Shown here one piece after another: positions 24,190 to 39,200 of a DNA stretch of 64,000 nt. The position numbers and the translations under genes are program-made. Positions within the stretch are counted from its first letter, which is position 1, and every line of letters starts with the position of its first letter. This DNA is from Mugil cephalus (Eukaryota; Chordata; Actinopteri; Mugiliformes; Mugilidae): contig NC_061789.1 in the NCBI RefSeq assembly GCF_022458985.1, forward strand, positions 20,998,357 to 21,062,356, read 5' to 3'. The notes beneath the pieces were generated by a model. That model did not search any database, was not told the origin of the DNA, and saw only the letters and a list, made by a program, of their open reading frames with translations.

Positions 24190-27100
24190 AAAAAAGAAAA
24201 ATCAGTCGAGCTTTGTTTGGTAACAAGAGGGTTAAAAGTTGTACCAGCACTGAATCTTAATACTTTAACACATACATCCATACAGTGTATGCATGTGTCT
24301 GTTCACTAAGATCACAGTCTATGGGCCAGCACCAAAAAAAAAAATATGACAGGGGTGCATGGTTCTGCAGTTTGATGGTGCAATTTTGGATGCAGCATTT
24401 AATAATCATTCCAAGTGTCTCCTGGGGTGGGGGTAGGGGTTGCTGGGATCCTTGGCAAAGGCAAGCCCAGGTGCTGCTGCAGTGCTTCTGGACCACTGAG
24501 CAGGAAGTCAAGCCCTCACACAGACTGCGAGGGCTTGAATTAGAGCAGAATAAACAACCGTGTGGAAACCTAAACAGGACTAAGAGAGTCCCTGTGTGCT
24601 GAGCATACAAATGACAGTGAGCTCTCAAGTTTCAAGCTCTATCTTTTCTACCCAAACTATTTGCCAAATTATTCCACCCAACTGTCTCCCCACAGCTCCC
24701 TCGACTTCTCCTTCAGTGTACTTAACCTCTGTTGTTCCTCAGTTACAATGTAACACTAACATGGGCTTCCATTTAAAGTCTGGTTATCCGGTCACGGTCT
24801 TGTCCATTTAGGAGGTTTCTTTGGTTATACATTGTTACAACATAGTGCAAGATCAGGTCATTAAATAACGGAATAAGAGACACGTTTGAGTCAAGAAATG
24901 TGTTGTTAAGCTAAATTTCTAATAGCAAGTCAAATCATAACAGTTGTTTATTTCCCCATTTAGAACAATTCGATTACAATTTTCATTGTGAAACTTCACT
25001 TTGGACTGTAGCAATTTCACAAGTTTACTGTGAAAATTTCTCTGATCGTTCCAGATATGGTTCTGCTTTAAAATGCATCAAATAGAGATTTCATGTTTAG
25101 ATTTTTGAGAAATATTAAAATAAGAGGTCAGCTGCCCGTCCCTAGTTCTCCGATTAAGCAGCCATAATTACAGCTCTGACAGGCTTCTGTACGTGTCTCA
25201 AGACTAGTTTGTGTTATAGTAGGTGGGGCGTGAGTGGGATGTGTTTTGTCTATAGCTGGACTAAAAGATGGCCTCTGAAATGTCACGCCTCATAAGGATC
25301 TGTGTTTCTCATAAGATCACCAACTCACTAGCGATCCTATTGCTTCCTAGTAACTAGAGTGAGAGTCAATGTTGCCTAGGCAATAAAGATCCGTTGGAGA
25401 AGGAACCAATCCTTCCTGTGGCCAGTGTGAAACACAGAGAAGAGTCTCTTAAAGGGGAGGGACACGCACAGTCAATATTTAATTAGGTATAGTTTTTGTA
25501 CCTTCACCGTAAATACAGCGTTATAATGTTAAATAATAGATGAATAGACGATGTATTAAAGACACTCGGGCTAAAAATACTCATGGAAGTGTGTCAGAGG
25601 CGGCTGACCTCCAGGAAGCAGTTACTTAGCAGAGGTTGACTTAAATGTTTTTGTTTTGTTTTGTTTTGTTTTTTTTTTGTTTTTTTTCAATTGTTACAAG
25701 ATAGTGTTGTGTTTGCTCCTCTAAACGGTGATTGACTTGTGTGCATCACCATATCAGTCATGCATCTTGTAATGCATGAAAATAAATTGAGGCAAGGACA
25801 ATTGCAGACTTTGAGTGGTTTGTGTTTTTGCAAATGCCAGAGGTACTTGGTAAGAGGTAAAATGACTGCAGTAATGTCATTTTGTTAATAGTTTTTGATA
25901 GTATTATGTTTCTGGCATGTTCAAGAAACTGGAGTAAACAAGTGATCTTATGACAATATTATGTTCTGCTGGGAAATGTTGGCATTCATGGATTCGTGGA
26001 TGTTACTTAGACATTTATCCACCCACCAAGACTAGACCAGGCACCTCCTCCCCATAGCAGTGACACTCCTTGATAGCAGCAGCAGCCATCCCCAGCACGA
26101 TGCAACTTGACACAGGCACACACACAAAAATGCTTTAGGAACAACTAAAAAACAAGAAGAACAGGACAAGGTGTTGACCTGACCTACAAAATCACCTGAT
26201 CACAGACTGATCCAGTATCTGTGGGATGATCCACAAAGGCCCCTCCCCTCAACAGATAGGACCCAAAGCCCCCCACTAACAACATTCCGTTGCCCGACAC
26301 CACAGGACATCCTTAGAAGGAAGACTTACACAAATGGTTTTAACGTTATGGCCGATCTGTGTATGATGTACCTGCGCCACCTACTGGTCATTATTGATAT
26401 TTCTAGGATTTATACAAAACACAAATTGTGACTAAACCAATAATTATAGCAATTCTAGCTATTATAATTACTATTAATATATTTATTTAAAACATTAAAC
26501 ACACCGATACAGACCTCAGAGGAGTCAATCAATCTTTTTTAAGACACAAACTAACTGATGGGAGGATTAACACATCTGTGATTCACTCTGATTGCTATGT
26601 GTTGTGTGTGCTGCTGCTGCGTGTGTGTTCTTTTTTTTTTAAACATATAGGTGCTGTGTTGTCAATCTTACATCAAAGCTTAAATCCAGACAGCATTTGA
26701 ACTGTAGCACCCCTCAAGCCAATCTCCACAGCTGCACTTCCTCTCAGCGCTCCAGGCTGTGTGGGAACGTAGTGTGCTCTACCTCTGCACAAATGCAAGC
26801 AAAGGAAAAGTACCATGGGGCCAGGTTACTTGTTACATTGCACAACATTACATAAGGCATCAGCAGGGGCAGACACACATAGCAGAAATGTACTGTAGCT
26901 CCCCTGACTTTATCAACCCTCACATGACAGGACTGAGAATCTGTATGTTTGATGTTCTGCACCAATGACAACATTTCATCTTGCACCTGACTTACTACTG
27001 CTTCAGAACCATGGAGAGCCCTCCCATCATGAGAAGGAGGACAGGAAAATATGCTTGCAGTATGTGTATGTGTGATGGGTCCTTATTGAAAAAATCTGGC

Positions 27101-29248
27101 TGCATTGCGTAGACAGAATTAATATTTATCACTCTGCTGTCGGTTGATAGACTGTGATGGAAGCCAGTACTGATACACCAACAAGCTGACAATGCAACAC
27201 TGACTTTTAACACTCCCCTCTTATGACTGAGGAGGACAGTGGCGTCTGGCAAGCCTGTAATGAATTGTATCTGGATGCAGAAACAAACTAACATATGCAT
27301 GTTTTCTGTCACTTGCACATCTCAACATATCATGCATATTCTACATGCAGGAAAGTTTACATTTGTCCTCACCTACACATGAACACACCCCAGCAAGCTG
27401 TAACCAATGGGGTAGCCATGTATCCCAGAAAAAGATGAGAGAAAAAAAAGACCCCTTGACTTATTCTCAGAGCTGACTGGATCAGCAGAAGCCAGTCGTT
27501 GCTGAGTATTTAATTATTCACCTCTCCATGTGTAACATGAAGCACTCGTTACATAAGTCTGCCTCTCTGGGAACAACAATAAGAAAGAACTGAATTTAAG
27601 CAGTAGAAAGAAATCAGCTGTGTCTCGTGTGGATGCTGGTTTTCTTAGTGTTGAGTTGTTGCAGGCTTGTTTGTCTGCATGTGCATGGTTGTTCAAGACT
27701 CTACCTTTACAGAGTGAAGTTTCACTTGGCACTTTACATGCAGACATGTGTTCTGCAGACAGTGATAGTGGATGTAAAGTTATGCGACTATAATATTTTG
27801 TAGTGTCATAGAGGGGAGAAAAGAACAGTGCCCTATGAAGAATTGCATAATATAATTTCAATGTATATTGTAGTTATTTGGTTCCCATTGCTTATTTGAC
27901 TCTCGATAATTTCATTGTGTGATGCACAAAATAATAATACTCTTATTGTAAAGAGAAGCCTTGAGATCTCCTCCATCTGAGAAGATAAACGTTTTTTAAT
28001 TTAATTAATTCATCCATTCATGCATTCATTCTGCTTTCTGTTCCACATGTGGGAAACAATACCTCTAATTCTTTCTGGTGCTTCGTTTAAAATGTGACCT
28101 AGAAGCTTACATTACAAAACACTAAACAAAGGCCAGTAGATGACGCCATTCTCCTCTGCAATGTGAACTGAGCTGAAATACATACAAATATTCTTGAGTA
28201 AATTGTTCATTATGATTTTGTTAAATGCTGAATCTTATACCTTTAATTCTGAGGTTGTGCAATTGGCCAACTCTGTCCATCTCAAGCAGAGTTGATATGA
28301 GGACCACTTCTTTCCAGTAGCATACCCTTGCATGGGCTGCAGGGGACGGACATGACAGACTCGTAATGCTGGTGGTCCTCCTTGGCTCACACTCCCAGTT
28401 AATGACAGTTATCATGGCTCTCAGCAGGCTAGCACAACCCTCTGCCATCTGTAGCCATTCAGAAAGCATGAGTACAAAACGGTGGAGAGGATATAAGCTG
28501 GTGAGGGATACTGTATCCTGCCATTAATGGTGTCATGCTGTTCCCTCTGCTCTTAAACCTTCCCGACTGAGCCTAACATTCTGTGCTCATGTTTGCGTTT
28601 GCCGACTGCTTTCTCTTCTACGCCTCTCCACATTCAGTCCTCTGTCACCACCATCTTGTGCTCCTTGTTCCCCCTCTTTCAGCTCCTCTTTAAGCTCTTG
28701 CATTCCATATCCAATTTCTCAGTCTGGCGGCAGAAGCCCTCCTTTAGCTTTCCCTCGTTCTCCAGAGCATTTTCACTCCCTCCCTCATCTCAACTCTTGA
28801 TCTCTCCAATCTTTATGGAGCCTGACATAAGTATTTCTTTTGCTTTGCTCTTGGGAAGAAAGGCTTTTTTGGTGTGTTTGAATGCAGCCAACAAGAACCT
28901 GAGAAAAGAAAGGGACAAATAGTAGTCTCCTAGCATTCCTAGATGCTGCTCCTTACTGTACATAGTAGAACAAGTCTCTAACAGATTGATGGTGTTCCTT
29001 TTAACTTAACCATGCGCAAAAGCAGTGATAAATCAATATTTTGCCTGGGACATATACAGAAAGGCAGCTCTGCCTGACCTGTGTGCATTTTTTGTTAATC
29101 TATGCATACACTATTCTTTGCTGTAGACCAGCTGCTCTGTCTCCTAACTCACCTGTACTGTAACTCAGAATCTAAAGGTTACACTTCTGACCTGTCTCCA
29201 TTTATTCTTTGAGCTGTGCACTTTCCCACTGTCCCTCCTTCTCACTGA

Positions 29249-29293
<45 letters not shown>

Positions 29294-29890
29294 ATTGTTG
29301 GAAGTCACTTGGTGCAATCCAGGAAGGGCAGATGGAGGAGCTTGTTTGCCCCTGCAGCAGTGTCCTAAATGTAAATGCATGCTCAGATAGATTTGGTGCT
29401 TCCTGTTCTCCTATTTTTGCACATAGTCACAGAGTTTGAGGTGTTCCCATTAGGTGGCACTGAGGGAAGTTGGAGAAGCGGTTAGGTATATCATAACAGC
29501 AGCTGTCCTGCTGTTGCAACACTAATCTGCTCAAAGCAATCTTTTTGCAGTGTCCAGACATTACTGTCGTCCATCTTAGTCATGAGGAGCACGTCCTCCT
29601 CTGGATATGTTCCTGAGCTGTAATATATTTGAGTGTCTGCTAAGATGCTAAAAATGCCTGAACAACCTGAAGTTTTCCCAACAGAACACATCAACCACTA
29701 ACAACCCATTCACTTTTGAGACTTTTAGTAACATAACACACTTGTAAACAATTGAATGCGAATGGCAGTTGAATGTGAATCCCATCCGCTCTCCTATTCT
29801 CCACCTCCCTCTTTTTCAAGACAGTTTTATTGCAGTGAGTGTGTAGCTTGGCACAGTGCCTGCCTTGCAGTTCCCTCAGAAGCAAGAAGT

Positions 29891-29941
<51 letters not shown>

Positions 29942-32900
29942 ACAGAAATCATGACAACAAGAGAGACTGAAGTAGAAAGAGAACATTTAAGAGGCATTTA
30001 ATTCTGTCCTGTCTCTCTGCATGAGTTCTTCCTCATGGACTTTGTCTGGGCTTTGCCATTCTTACCACAGAAACTCACGTTTTATTATGTGGCCAAGTGC
30101 AGTAATTTCACTGGGCTTTCAGTGTGTGTGCATGTTCTTATGTTTGTGTTTGAATATGAGCATGTGGCTCTGCCCAGGCCTTGATCATAATATTCCTTAC
30201 TTTGCCGTGGCGAAAATAACTCACTACGATCTTTTTTGTCCTGTTTATCCTCTCTCCCTCACTTGTTTGTGTCCCCATTTGTGAGCAGATTTGCCGAATA
30301 CATGGTGGCGTGTACCAGGCAGTTACCCATAGCAGCAACAGATCCGATGTTCAGTTGCTTTAGCACAGCAACAAAAAGCCCTTCCTCACTGTCATGTTTT
30401 ATTTAGAATCTACTGTTAAAAACTCAGTGGCTGCACTTGACAAAACACACCCTCTTCTTGCATATTTACAGTATAGGCCTGAACACATAGATGCGATTAG
30501 CTTTCCTGCTCACTGGCTTTTTGCCACTGATTTTTCATAATACGCAACCCTCTCCTGAACCTGCCGTTAAATTCATCCGACATCAAAGGGCAGATCTTGT
30601 TAATGTTTTTTCCAGTACATTTATGCATTTTTCTTTCTTCCTCCCTCTTGTTATCCCAATGAATCCTCTTCATTGTTGGCCTGAATTGTGGGAAGTGACA
30701 GGGCGACTCCACGACTCTCCCCTTCCATCTGTCAGAACATTGCTCAACCCTCTGCAGTCCTGAAGACAGTTTTTTAATAAAGCGGGTTGGAACATGGCTT
30801 TAAGTGCTTTATTTTCATTTTGCCATGCAGCCGGTGAAGTAATGTGCACTTCTCAAATATTTATGGAGGACCCTGGGTTGTCTCTCACTTCACAGCCTCT
30901 GAGAGCAAGGCAGGGAAATAAATTCATCCTCTCCCTGCTCTTTGTGAAAATATTTCCTCTGCTTTTTCTGTGGATGATCAGATTTGGTGCTCATAAATGA
31001 TCAGGAGATACAATTGGGATGTCATCTGATTTGCGGTGGTGATGCGAGAAAAAGAAGGAAATGCTAGAGATCTGGATGGAATGAGGAATGGATTCTGATG
31101 AACTTGACCTGGGCCATGAATGTGAGACTGGAGGTGGGTGGAAATAACATGTGGCAGCAGCAGAGGAGAACACATTTCAAGTTTGAGAGTAATGGCATGA
31201 TTGGCTGAGAGAGATAATGTCAAAAATCAGAACGGGTAGGCTGGAAATTAATTTCAGAAAATAAACTGTATTCAAAATCATGGTTACTGTATGATTTCTA
31301 GTTGAGAATTTACTTGTAGCATTTGGTTATACAACTGGTGACGGGTTTACATACAAAAGCTCCTGCAGGTTTGGGTGAAAGGTTACCGACAGATAATAGC
31401 TTGATGAGGACACGCAGAGAAGCGTATATACTTTGCTCAGTTATTAAAGTGCACAGGACTCAGGCTGTGTCCAGAAACGAGCTACCGTAAGACATGGGGC
31501 TGCGCAAAAAGTTTTCATCAACAGTAACAGAATGATTTAAGTACAATTACAATTACCTTTGCCAGATAAAGTTTGTGACAGATGTGCATGCAGACTCATG
31601 CAGTTCAGAAGATGCAGTGGTAGCTAATTGGCTGCCCAAAAAACAGGTGTGCGATTGTGATATTTTAAATAGTGGGGTATTTGGGGTAGTTGCTCATATT
31701 TTTTCAAAATCTATAAATCTTTCCAGGATAGAGTTTCAGATAAACAACATCTTGGCTTCAAACGTTTGTTTGGTTGGTGAGTTACACCTGCAGTCATTTT
31801 CCAAATTCAGAAAACCATCCTTATAACGTTATAAGACACTGTGCCGTGCATCTAATAAGCCGTTAAACAGCATTTTACATTTTGAAAGGTTTAATCGTCA
31901 CTGCCCACCGCTGCCTTGTAATCCTCTACTTAGCTTAATGCCGTGATGTTGTCAGTCTGAATGCCCACATGGATGTCAAATTCTCTTGCATTGCATCATA
32001 AGTAAAAACTAGCACCACCACCACATTTAACCAAACCTGGCACTCAGTTCAGAGTTTAGTATACATGAGAGATATATTATTGCAAACACTGCTTATTGTA
32101 GACCCACAATGGCGTCCTCTTACAGCCTTAGAATTAAGTTTTGCCTTCCCCAGACCTACAAAACTAAGTTAAGGTAAATTACCAATTTCCATAATTCGTC
32201 TGTTAACTGTGAAAGGGTCCACTGTTCCACCTATGTGTTTACCATCTGCATGTTTAGAGATTGTCGAGCAGTAATAGCAGTCAACTAGTGGGAAAAAACC
32301 CTTCATTCAGACAGACAATTACTCACATACATACCTAAGGTACATTTAAAATCACCAATTAACCCGACAGGCATGTCTTTGGACTGGGGGAGGAAGCTGG
32401 AGAAAGTCCATCCATGCACAGAAAGGCCCCGCAGTCATCTAGTTACTCCAAACCCAGAGTCTCTTGCTGTGAGGTGGTAATTTTGGTTAAGAAATCAGAA
32501 CACACTGGTCTTTTGTGTTTAATCCAGCATCTGCAGATGCGCACAGACAAAGCACAAATCACTAATAATAGCAAAATGACCAAAGGTTTCACAAAATGAG
32601 ATGTACCTTATACCTGCTATCTACTGAAGGTCATATTGTTCACGCCTCTCCAGCTCCTCCATCATGGCCTGCAACTATGACCTAAACTCAAAGCAGTTTA
32701 GTACAAATGTCATTAGTAACAACTTGTACAGTACATACATTTAACCCAATCTCAAACTTTGGTTTTATTGACAGGACAAGACTTGAGGCTTGAGGGTTTC
32801 CTTGATCTAAGTGTAGGTAGGAAACAGATGGGTAGAGGCTAACTGAGCCACTAAAGACCCACTTTTCAGAACTGGTTCAACCCAAAGGACTAAAAGCTGC

Positions 32901-33258
32901 TCTGATTTGCATGAATCACGGAAGGACACTTTTATCCGCATGGAGCAATCACTGAAATTATTCAACATCAGAGCTGCCACAGGTCTTTATAGATCGCCAT
33001 TATAAATCTGAGGGAAGACCATTGTTTCCGGTGTATATAATGTTGTACGGTTGTGGTTATATAAAGTGTGAACAACCCTGTGAAAACAACAGAAGACAAG
33101 ACAAGAGGAAACATGCATTCAAGATTCAAGAATCAAGAAACATTTATTGTCATTATGTTAAAGGAAAAGAAAAGAAAAAATAGATACGCATATATGTATA
33201 AGTAAGTCAGCATAGTGGGGGTGGGGGAGCTGCATGTCTGTGTCAGGCAGGAGGGTTG

Positions 33259-33296
<38 letters not shown>

Positions 33297-36200
33297 GGGG
33301 GGGGGGTCTGGGGACCAGCTCTGGGGAAGAAGCTCTCTCAGTCTGCTGGTTGTGGTTCTCATTAATGCACTGTTCTTTCCTTAGGTGTTATTATTCATTG
33401 ATCATTATTTCACAGTGGCCTTACTGAATTAGCTGTCTTCCAGGCTAATACTCGCACATGGGACTTTAATATATGATAGATGAATATTTATAGGTTCATG
33501 CTCCAAATACATTCGGCCACAAACGCAAGCAGAAACGAGAGCAATTCATCAACCCCAGGACTTGTACACGATGACAGCTCCCCCAGTGGTGTCCTCCAAA
33601 TATTACAATGTGTGTATGTTTTATGTTCTGTCCTTCAGTGTGTCCTGAGTCACCGTAACCTCTGATTCAGCTGGTACCAGTGCCAGATACTCCCATCTGT
33701 GGAACATAGTTTCTCTCTATTCCTCCATGTCTTGATTCCCATCCATCCATCCATCCATCCATCCATCCATCCATCCATCCATCCATCCATCCATCCATCC
33801 ATATACTGTGGGAAAGTGTCTGAACAATACAGCTGTAGCCAAGGATTCTTTGATATTTGTGCAAATTTCTTTCTACATAAAGTTTAGATGGGACTGTGAG
33901 ATTGCAAATTTGCTTTGGTTTGATTTTATAGCAATACTAAAGGAAAGACACTTAAGGCGTTTAAAGTATCATTAACATTTACATTACACAACTAAATGCC
34001 TGACCCTAACCCCACAAATGTACTCAATCTGATGGTGTAAAATTTAAGCTGGTTCTCGGAAGGAGCCTGTCCTAACTAAGCAGCCTATCGCAGGGCTAAC
34101 ACAGAGACAAACTACCATTCACACTCACACAAGCTTGTCTTTGGAGGTGGGAGGTAGCCGGAGTACTCGGGACACAGGGAGAAAATGCAACTTCAGTGTC
34201 AGTGCATAATAAAAATAGAAAAAAAGGGCAACGCTGAACTGGGACATCGACAAAAATGTGTGTACTATAGTATGCTCAGAATGTTACCATGGTGATGTGG
34301 GTTGGTAGGTTGATGCTCACACACATTTCCAGACACGTGGGAAAGTGCTCCTGTGTGTTTGTATTGTCTATAGCGAATGCGAGTGTGAAGCTGCTTGTCC
34401 ATGACCGTAGGGTGAAGCCTTGGTTGGATTTATACTGACTTGGATGAAGGAGCAGTCAGGTCTGGAATAGTGTGCTCCCTGTAGCGTGGTGGGTCAGGGC
34501 TGTTGGGTTTCAGTCAGTGAGGTGAAAAAAAACATCCCACACAAGCATGGCAGACTTTAGTGGACCGTTTCCATGCTGTGTGTGTGTGTGTTGCTCTTAC
34601 AGGAATAAAGGGGTGAAGGGACTCCTGCTGCATATCAAAGCTCTTCTTTAATAGGTTTATAATACATATAAAAGGGGTGTGTGGTAACCGAAACTGCAGG
34701 ACAAGTAAATTCAGTTATATATCATGTGCTCTGTAAAGAACATAATGCTGATGAGGCCCCTTGATGAGTTATTTTTTTTTTTCTGAGATGCAGGATCTTT
34801 TGTACTTCAGCCCATGCTAGGCAACAATTTCAGGATGTCAGTGAGAAAAAGAAGCAAAATAAGTTAAATATGAATTAGGATCATATATACACGTTGCTGT
34901 ATATGAGCATGCTTTCTACAGAAGGTAGAGATGATCTCTCCTGATAGCTCCCAACAGTCTACTGAGGCAGGCAGTGGTGAGAAAATAACTTCCATTAAGT
35001 GTCTATTATTTAACCGACTGAGGGTAAGTCCCATGTGTTATGCTTGGCTGCAGTGTTTGATATGGATGTCAATAAAAACTCATGAATACTTTATGGTGTA
35101 AATGTGTTCAAATCAATGTCAGTAGAAAAATGACTCGCTCTCTTTCTCTTGTCTTTCGTCCGTGCTGGCAGAAGAATTAAACTGTAGATCAGATCTTATG
35201 TCGGTGCTCATACAGTTAGATACAGACCTCTGGCATGTGATGAGTTACTACACATGTGACACGTGCTTGCTGCACATATGCACACTGATCAAGTATCTGC
35301 AGAACGATCCACAGATATTCTTTTTCCAGGCACCACAGGACACCCTCAGAAGGACCATGTCCATTCTCTGATGACTCACAACTGTTTTGCAGGCACAAAG
35401 GAGACCACAATATTAGGAAGGTGGTCATAATGTTATGTCTGATAGCTATATGTTACTGTAATGGAGCTTTTGCAAAATGTGATGCATTCAATGGTACCTT
35501 TAATTAAATCCATTTTGGGTTGAATTTAATATGGTTTTGAGGGTGATTTTAAAACTCTCCATAATCGCTGTCTTTTTTTTCTGGACACAGAATGAACCAC
35601 TGCACCTGTTCTGCTGTTCTTTGTAGTAATTTCCTTTTCAATTTCAATTGTTCATGGGTGGTTGTAAGTTTCCTTGACATACGGCAGTCCAGTCACCACA
35701 CCTCATTGGTCCGACTCATCTTTGCCCTCGCTGTGGCTCAGATTAAAGAGATTATGCAAGTAGCAAAGCTTCTGAAGTTCTGAGGCCAGTTTAGTTTAGC
35801 TAGAGAGAGTCAAGAGAGATGAACCTGGCTGCCAATAAAACAGTCTAAACACATCAGTGCTCTTTGTATTTTGTTTCTAATTTCCTTTTATGACCTTGCA
35901 GATCACCGTCTGATTGACACCCGTTTAATGTTTCCTCTTATTTTCAGATGGGGCTCCACTGAGTGAGTTGTCTTGGCCTTCATCTCTGGCAGTAGTAGCT
36001 GTGTCCTTCTCCGGCCTCTTCACCTTCGTCTTCCTCATGCTGGCCTGCCTCTGCTGCAAAAAGGGAGACGTTGGCTTCAAGGTGAGCCCTCTGCTGTCCC
36101 TTGCAGGAAGTGAGAGCGCATGTGCAGTAGGGTAATGAGTATGTTACGTATAGTATGATAAAATCATTATTTTATTTAATATTTATTTAAAGATGATTTA

Positions 36201-39200
36201 GTGGCATCTACATACCTAAATCCTACAGTTGTTGAAAGTTATTATGTAAAGTTCACAGACATATACTGCAGTGTCTTTCAATTAGTCATAAGAGGAGAAG
36301 GATACCAGGTATGTGGTGGGAAAACAGTTTAAATGGTCCTGATAAAGAGTAATTATGCTGTCAGTATGAGTAAGCATGTAGAGTATGAAATGTCAAAAAC
36401 AAGCGTAAAAGGCCCTTCACTGCTGTATGGCGCTGCTGAAAAGTCTGTGTTTGCTCTCAACTCAACCATGGTCCCACCTCCAACCTGGTGACATATCAAT
36501 ATGGCACTATTGATTCCTGTGTGGATATTATCTTCCAGCAATTTGTAATCACAGTAATCACATGGAAAATGTCGCTACCAACCACCTGCCCTTGAGCTGG
36601 AAATGTCTTGCTCAAGGACATTTAAGTGAGGCACTGGTTTGTGTATGCCATACCATGGCGACTTGGTGTGATTTATTTATTTCTTTATTTTTAATTAATA
36701 TGATCTCAAGATGCTTTATTGAACCCAAACCAAGCACTAAGGCAGTGGTGGCAAGGAAGAGTCTTTTAACAGGAAAAAAAACCTTGAACAATGCCCAAAA
36801 TTGATCATCAAACCTGAACATTTTCCACTAAGTCACATAGCAGCTGACTAAATAAACAGTGTTGTTTGCTTGCAGTTGTCCATTCCTACCTGGATGAACA
36901 TTTCTCCAACCTGTCCATGATTCCTCTTATAGTCTCAAACTGTCACATAAGATCATCAGCTATATATAACTTGTTTCTCTTGTTCTTCTTTTCTCTCTAT
37001 CCTCTCTGTTTCTGCTTGGCTGGCCTTCAGCAGATGGGTCCCTCCATATGAGCTGGGTTCTGATCAAGGTTTCTTCCTATTAGAAGATTAGAAGACTTTC
37101 CTATTAGAAGGGAGTTTTTCCTTGCCACTGTCGCCCTCAGGCTGCTCTGGAGGTTGCAGACCGGTTTTTGTAAAGCGTCTTGAGACAAATTCTGTTGTTA
37201 TTGACGCTATAAAAATAAAATTGAGTTGAACTGAATTGAATTGTTACAAACTCTTATATCTATAAGTCTTGCTAAGAGCTGTTGCATCATTGTATGCGGG
37301 TGAACTGGGAACCCTTTCCCATCGCTGGGTGGCACGCACTGCCTCTGCCGTCAGCTTCCAGAGTGACTCAGTCATACTTTGTCAAAGACCAGCGCTGAGC
37401 TAAGCAGCTGATGAGGCCTGACAGTGATTGACACAAGCATGTGGCATATGGCAAGAGAGAGGGAGCACAAACTGGAAATCAGCTGGAGTGACTGCCAGAA
37501 ACTTCCCATTAGCATGCTGCTAATTTGTTATTATTCTATTTGTTGTTTATATAAGTCTCATATTGTGCATTTTAGCTGTAGAGTGGATACATTACATCCT
37601 GGACAAAGCAGCAGGTCGTAGGCCTCTGCCTCACAATATCGCACATTTGTGATTATGGATTTTAACAGCCTGCTGAATAGTGGACCTGACTTACACTGTG
37701 AAACAATAGTTAATTCCCTTTTTCTTGATGAACTATGGTTCAGCCTTTTGACTGTTTTACCAATATGACACCATTTATTCCTACAGAGACTTGGTCTTCC
37801 AGTACCTTGTCATCAGAGAATTCAGGTGGAAAATTGAGCTGACCACAAGCTGAAAAAGAAAAAGCAGGGCAGAGTGGCAGAATGACAGCTCACCATGCTG
37901 GCTGTTTTCTTATTACTTCTCTATGCTTAAAAATATAAAAATCGTTATTTTGTAGTTTAGTAGCAAACATCACTAAATCCTATTTATAAGTCACACACAA
38001 CCACTCACTTGCAAGGTGTTTAGTTCAGTTTAGTTTGTCTTGAACATGTAAAAAGCAAACAAAATAATCATACACGAATGGACATACTGAACATAAATAA
38101 CGCAAAATGAAAAATAAGTACAAAGTAAACATAAATTGGAAATTACGTATTCTACATATCCGAAAAGACGTGGCAGGGAGTACAGACTTATGTCCATTTT
38201 TGGGCATCTGCAAAATTACACAATTGCACGCCAAAAGACTTCATTATTCCTCACCACCGCAGTGTTCTTACTGAAGCGTGCAGTGCGAGGCTGGGTATTA
38301 AGTGCTTTCTAAACCGAAGGCTCTCTGGGGAGCTATGCAAGGCTGACTCACAGCCAGGTGCTCGCTTTCACACTTGGAGCAGAGTCGCAGATGGTTCTCC
38401 TGAATGAAGAACACACATTCCAGTATATACACACTAGCGATTTAGTGAACTCATATCGAAGCACACAGACGTTCATACTGAGCCATTACAATATTTTGTA
38501 TCAATCCAGTTTCATTTCCTCTGGTTTTATTTGAACCCTTTTTCATTTCCTCTGTCATTGCTGCACATAGAAGTTTGGAGTTAACGGTTCATTAGCTAGA
38601 GAGTAGATGGAAGTATTTATTTTCCTTGTGGAAGGACATGCTAATATAGCATCAAGGGGTGTTTAAAATCACAATCAGAATCAGAAACAGACAGAAACAC
38701 AAACAGAAGGCTTGTCAGTTGCATGTCCACATACAGCCGTATTATGATGACTACAGGCAATAACATATGAATTCCACTCCCACCCACCTTCCCCGAACCC
38801 ACATATGAATTCCACATTTACATAGATTTACACTCTCTGCACACACACCCAACACACACCCACTCACTCATTATGAATATGAAGTGCTATGACATTCAGT
38901 CTAAAGTTGACTTATGGTTTTTGATTATTTAAGTTTCTAAAGTTCTTTATATTAGGGCTGTAAGAAGGACTGCTTTCTTTTTATTAGTTGATCAATGTAT
39001 TGATTAACTAACACTGTTCAATTTTTATTCAGATATAACTAGTGGCGGCTAGTGGTGAAATTTGGTGGGTGGGCTAATAATATATAATATATAATACCGA
39101 TTAAATAGTTAACAGAGCAGCAAAAGAAACATCACTTACAATATACACAATTACATCAATTATGGGAACACTACACTTTCTAGTGCTCTACATCAGTGGT

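Larger units (their letters stand above)
23922..35947 (+). other. aatk: aatk intron 1 (12 kb): microsatellites and repeat debris, no nested gene seen
   Basis: Contents: (TTA)n at 24140-24187, (GT)n at 29250, 29892 and 33260, (ATCC)n at 33739-33801, related dispersed repeats at 26030-26350 and 35220-35450, and SINE/LINE scraps near 32300, 33120 and 34080. ORFs here are short and without splice or family support. Confidence 0.7.
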
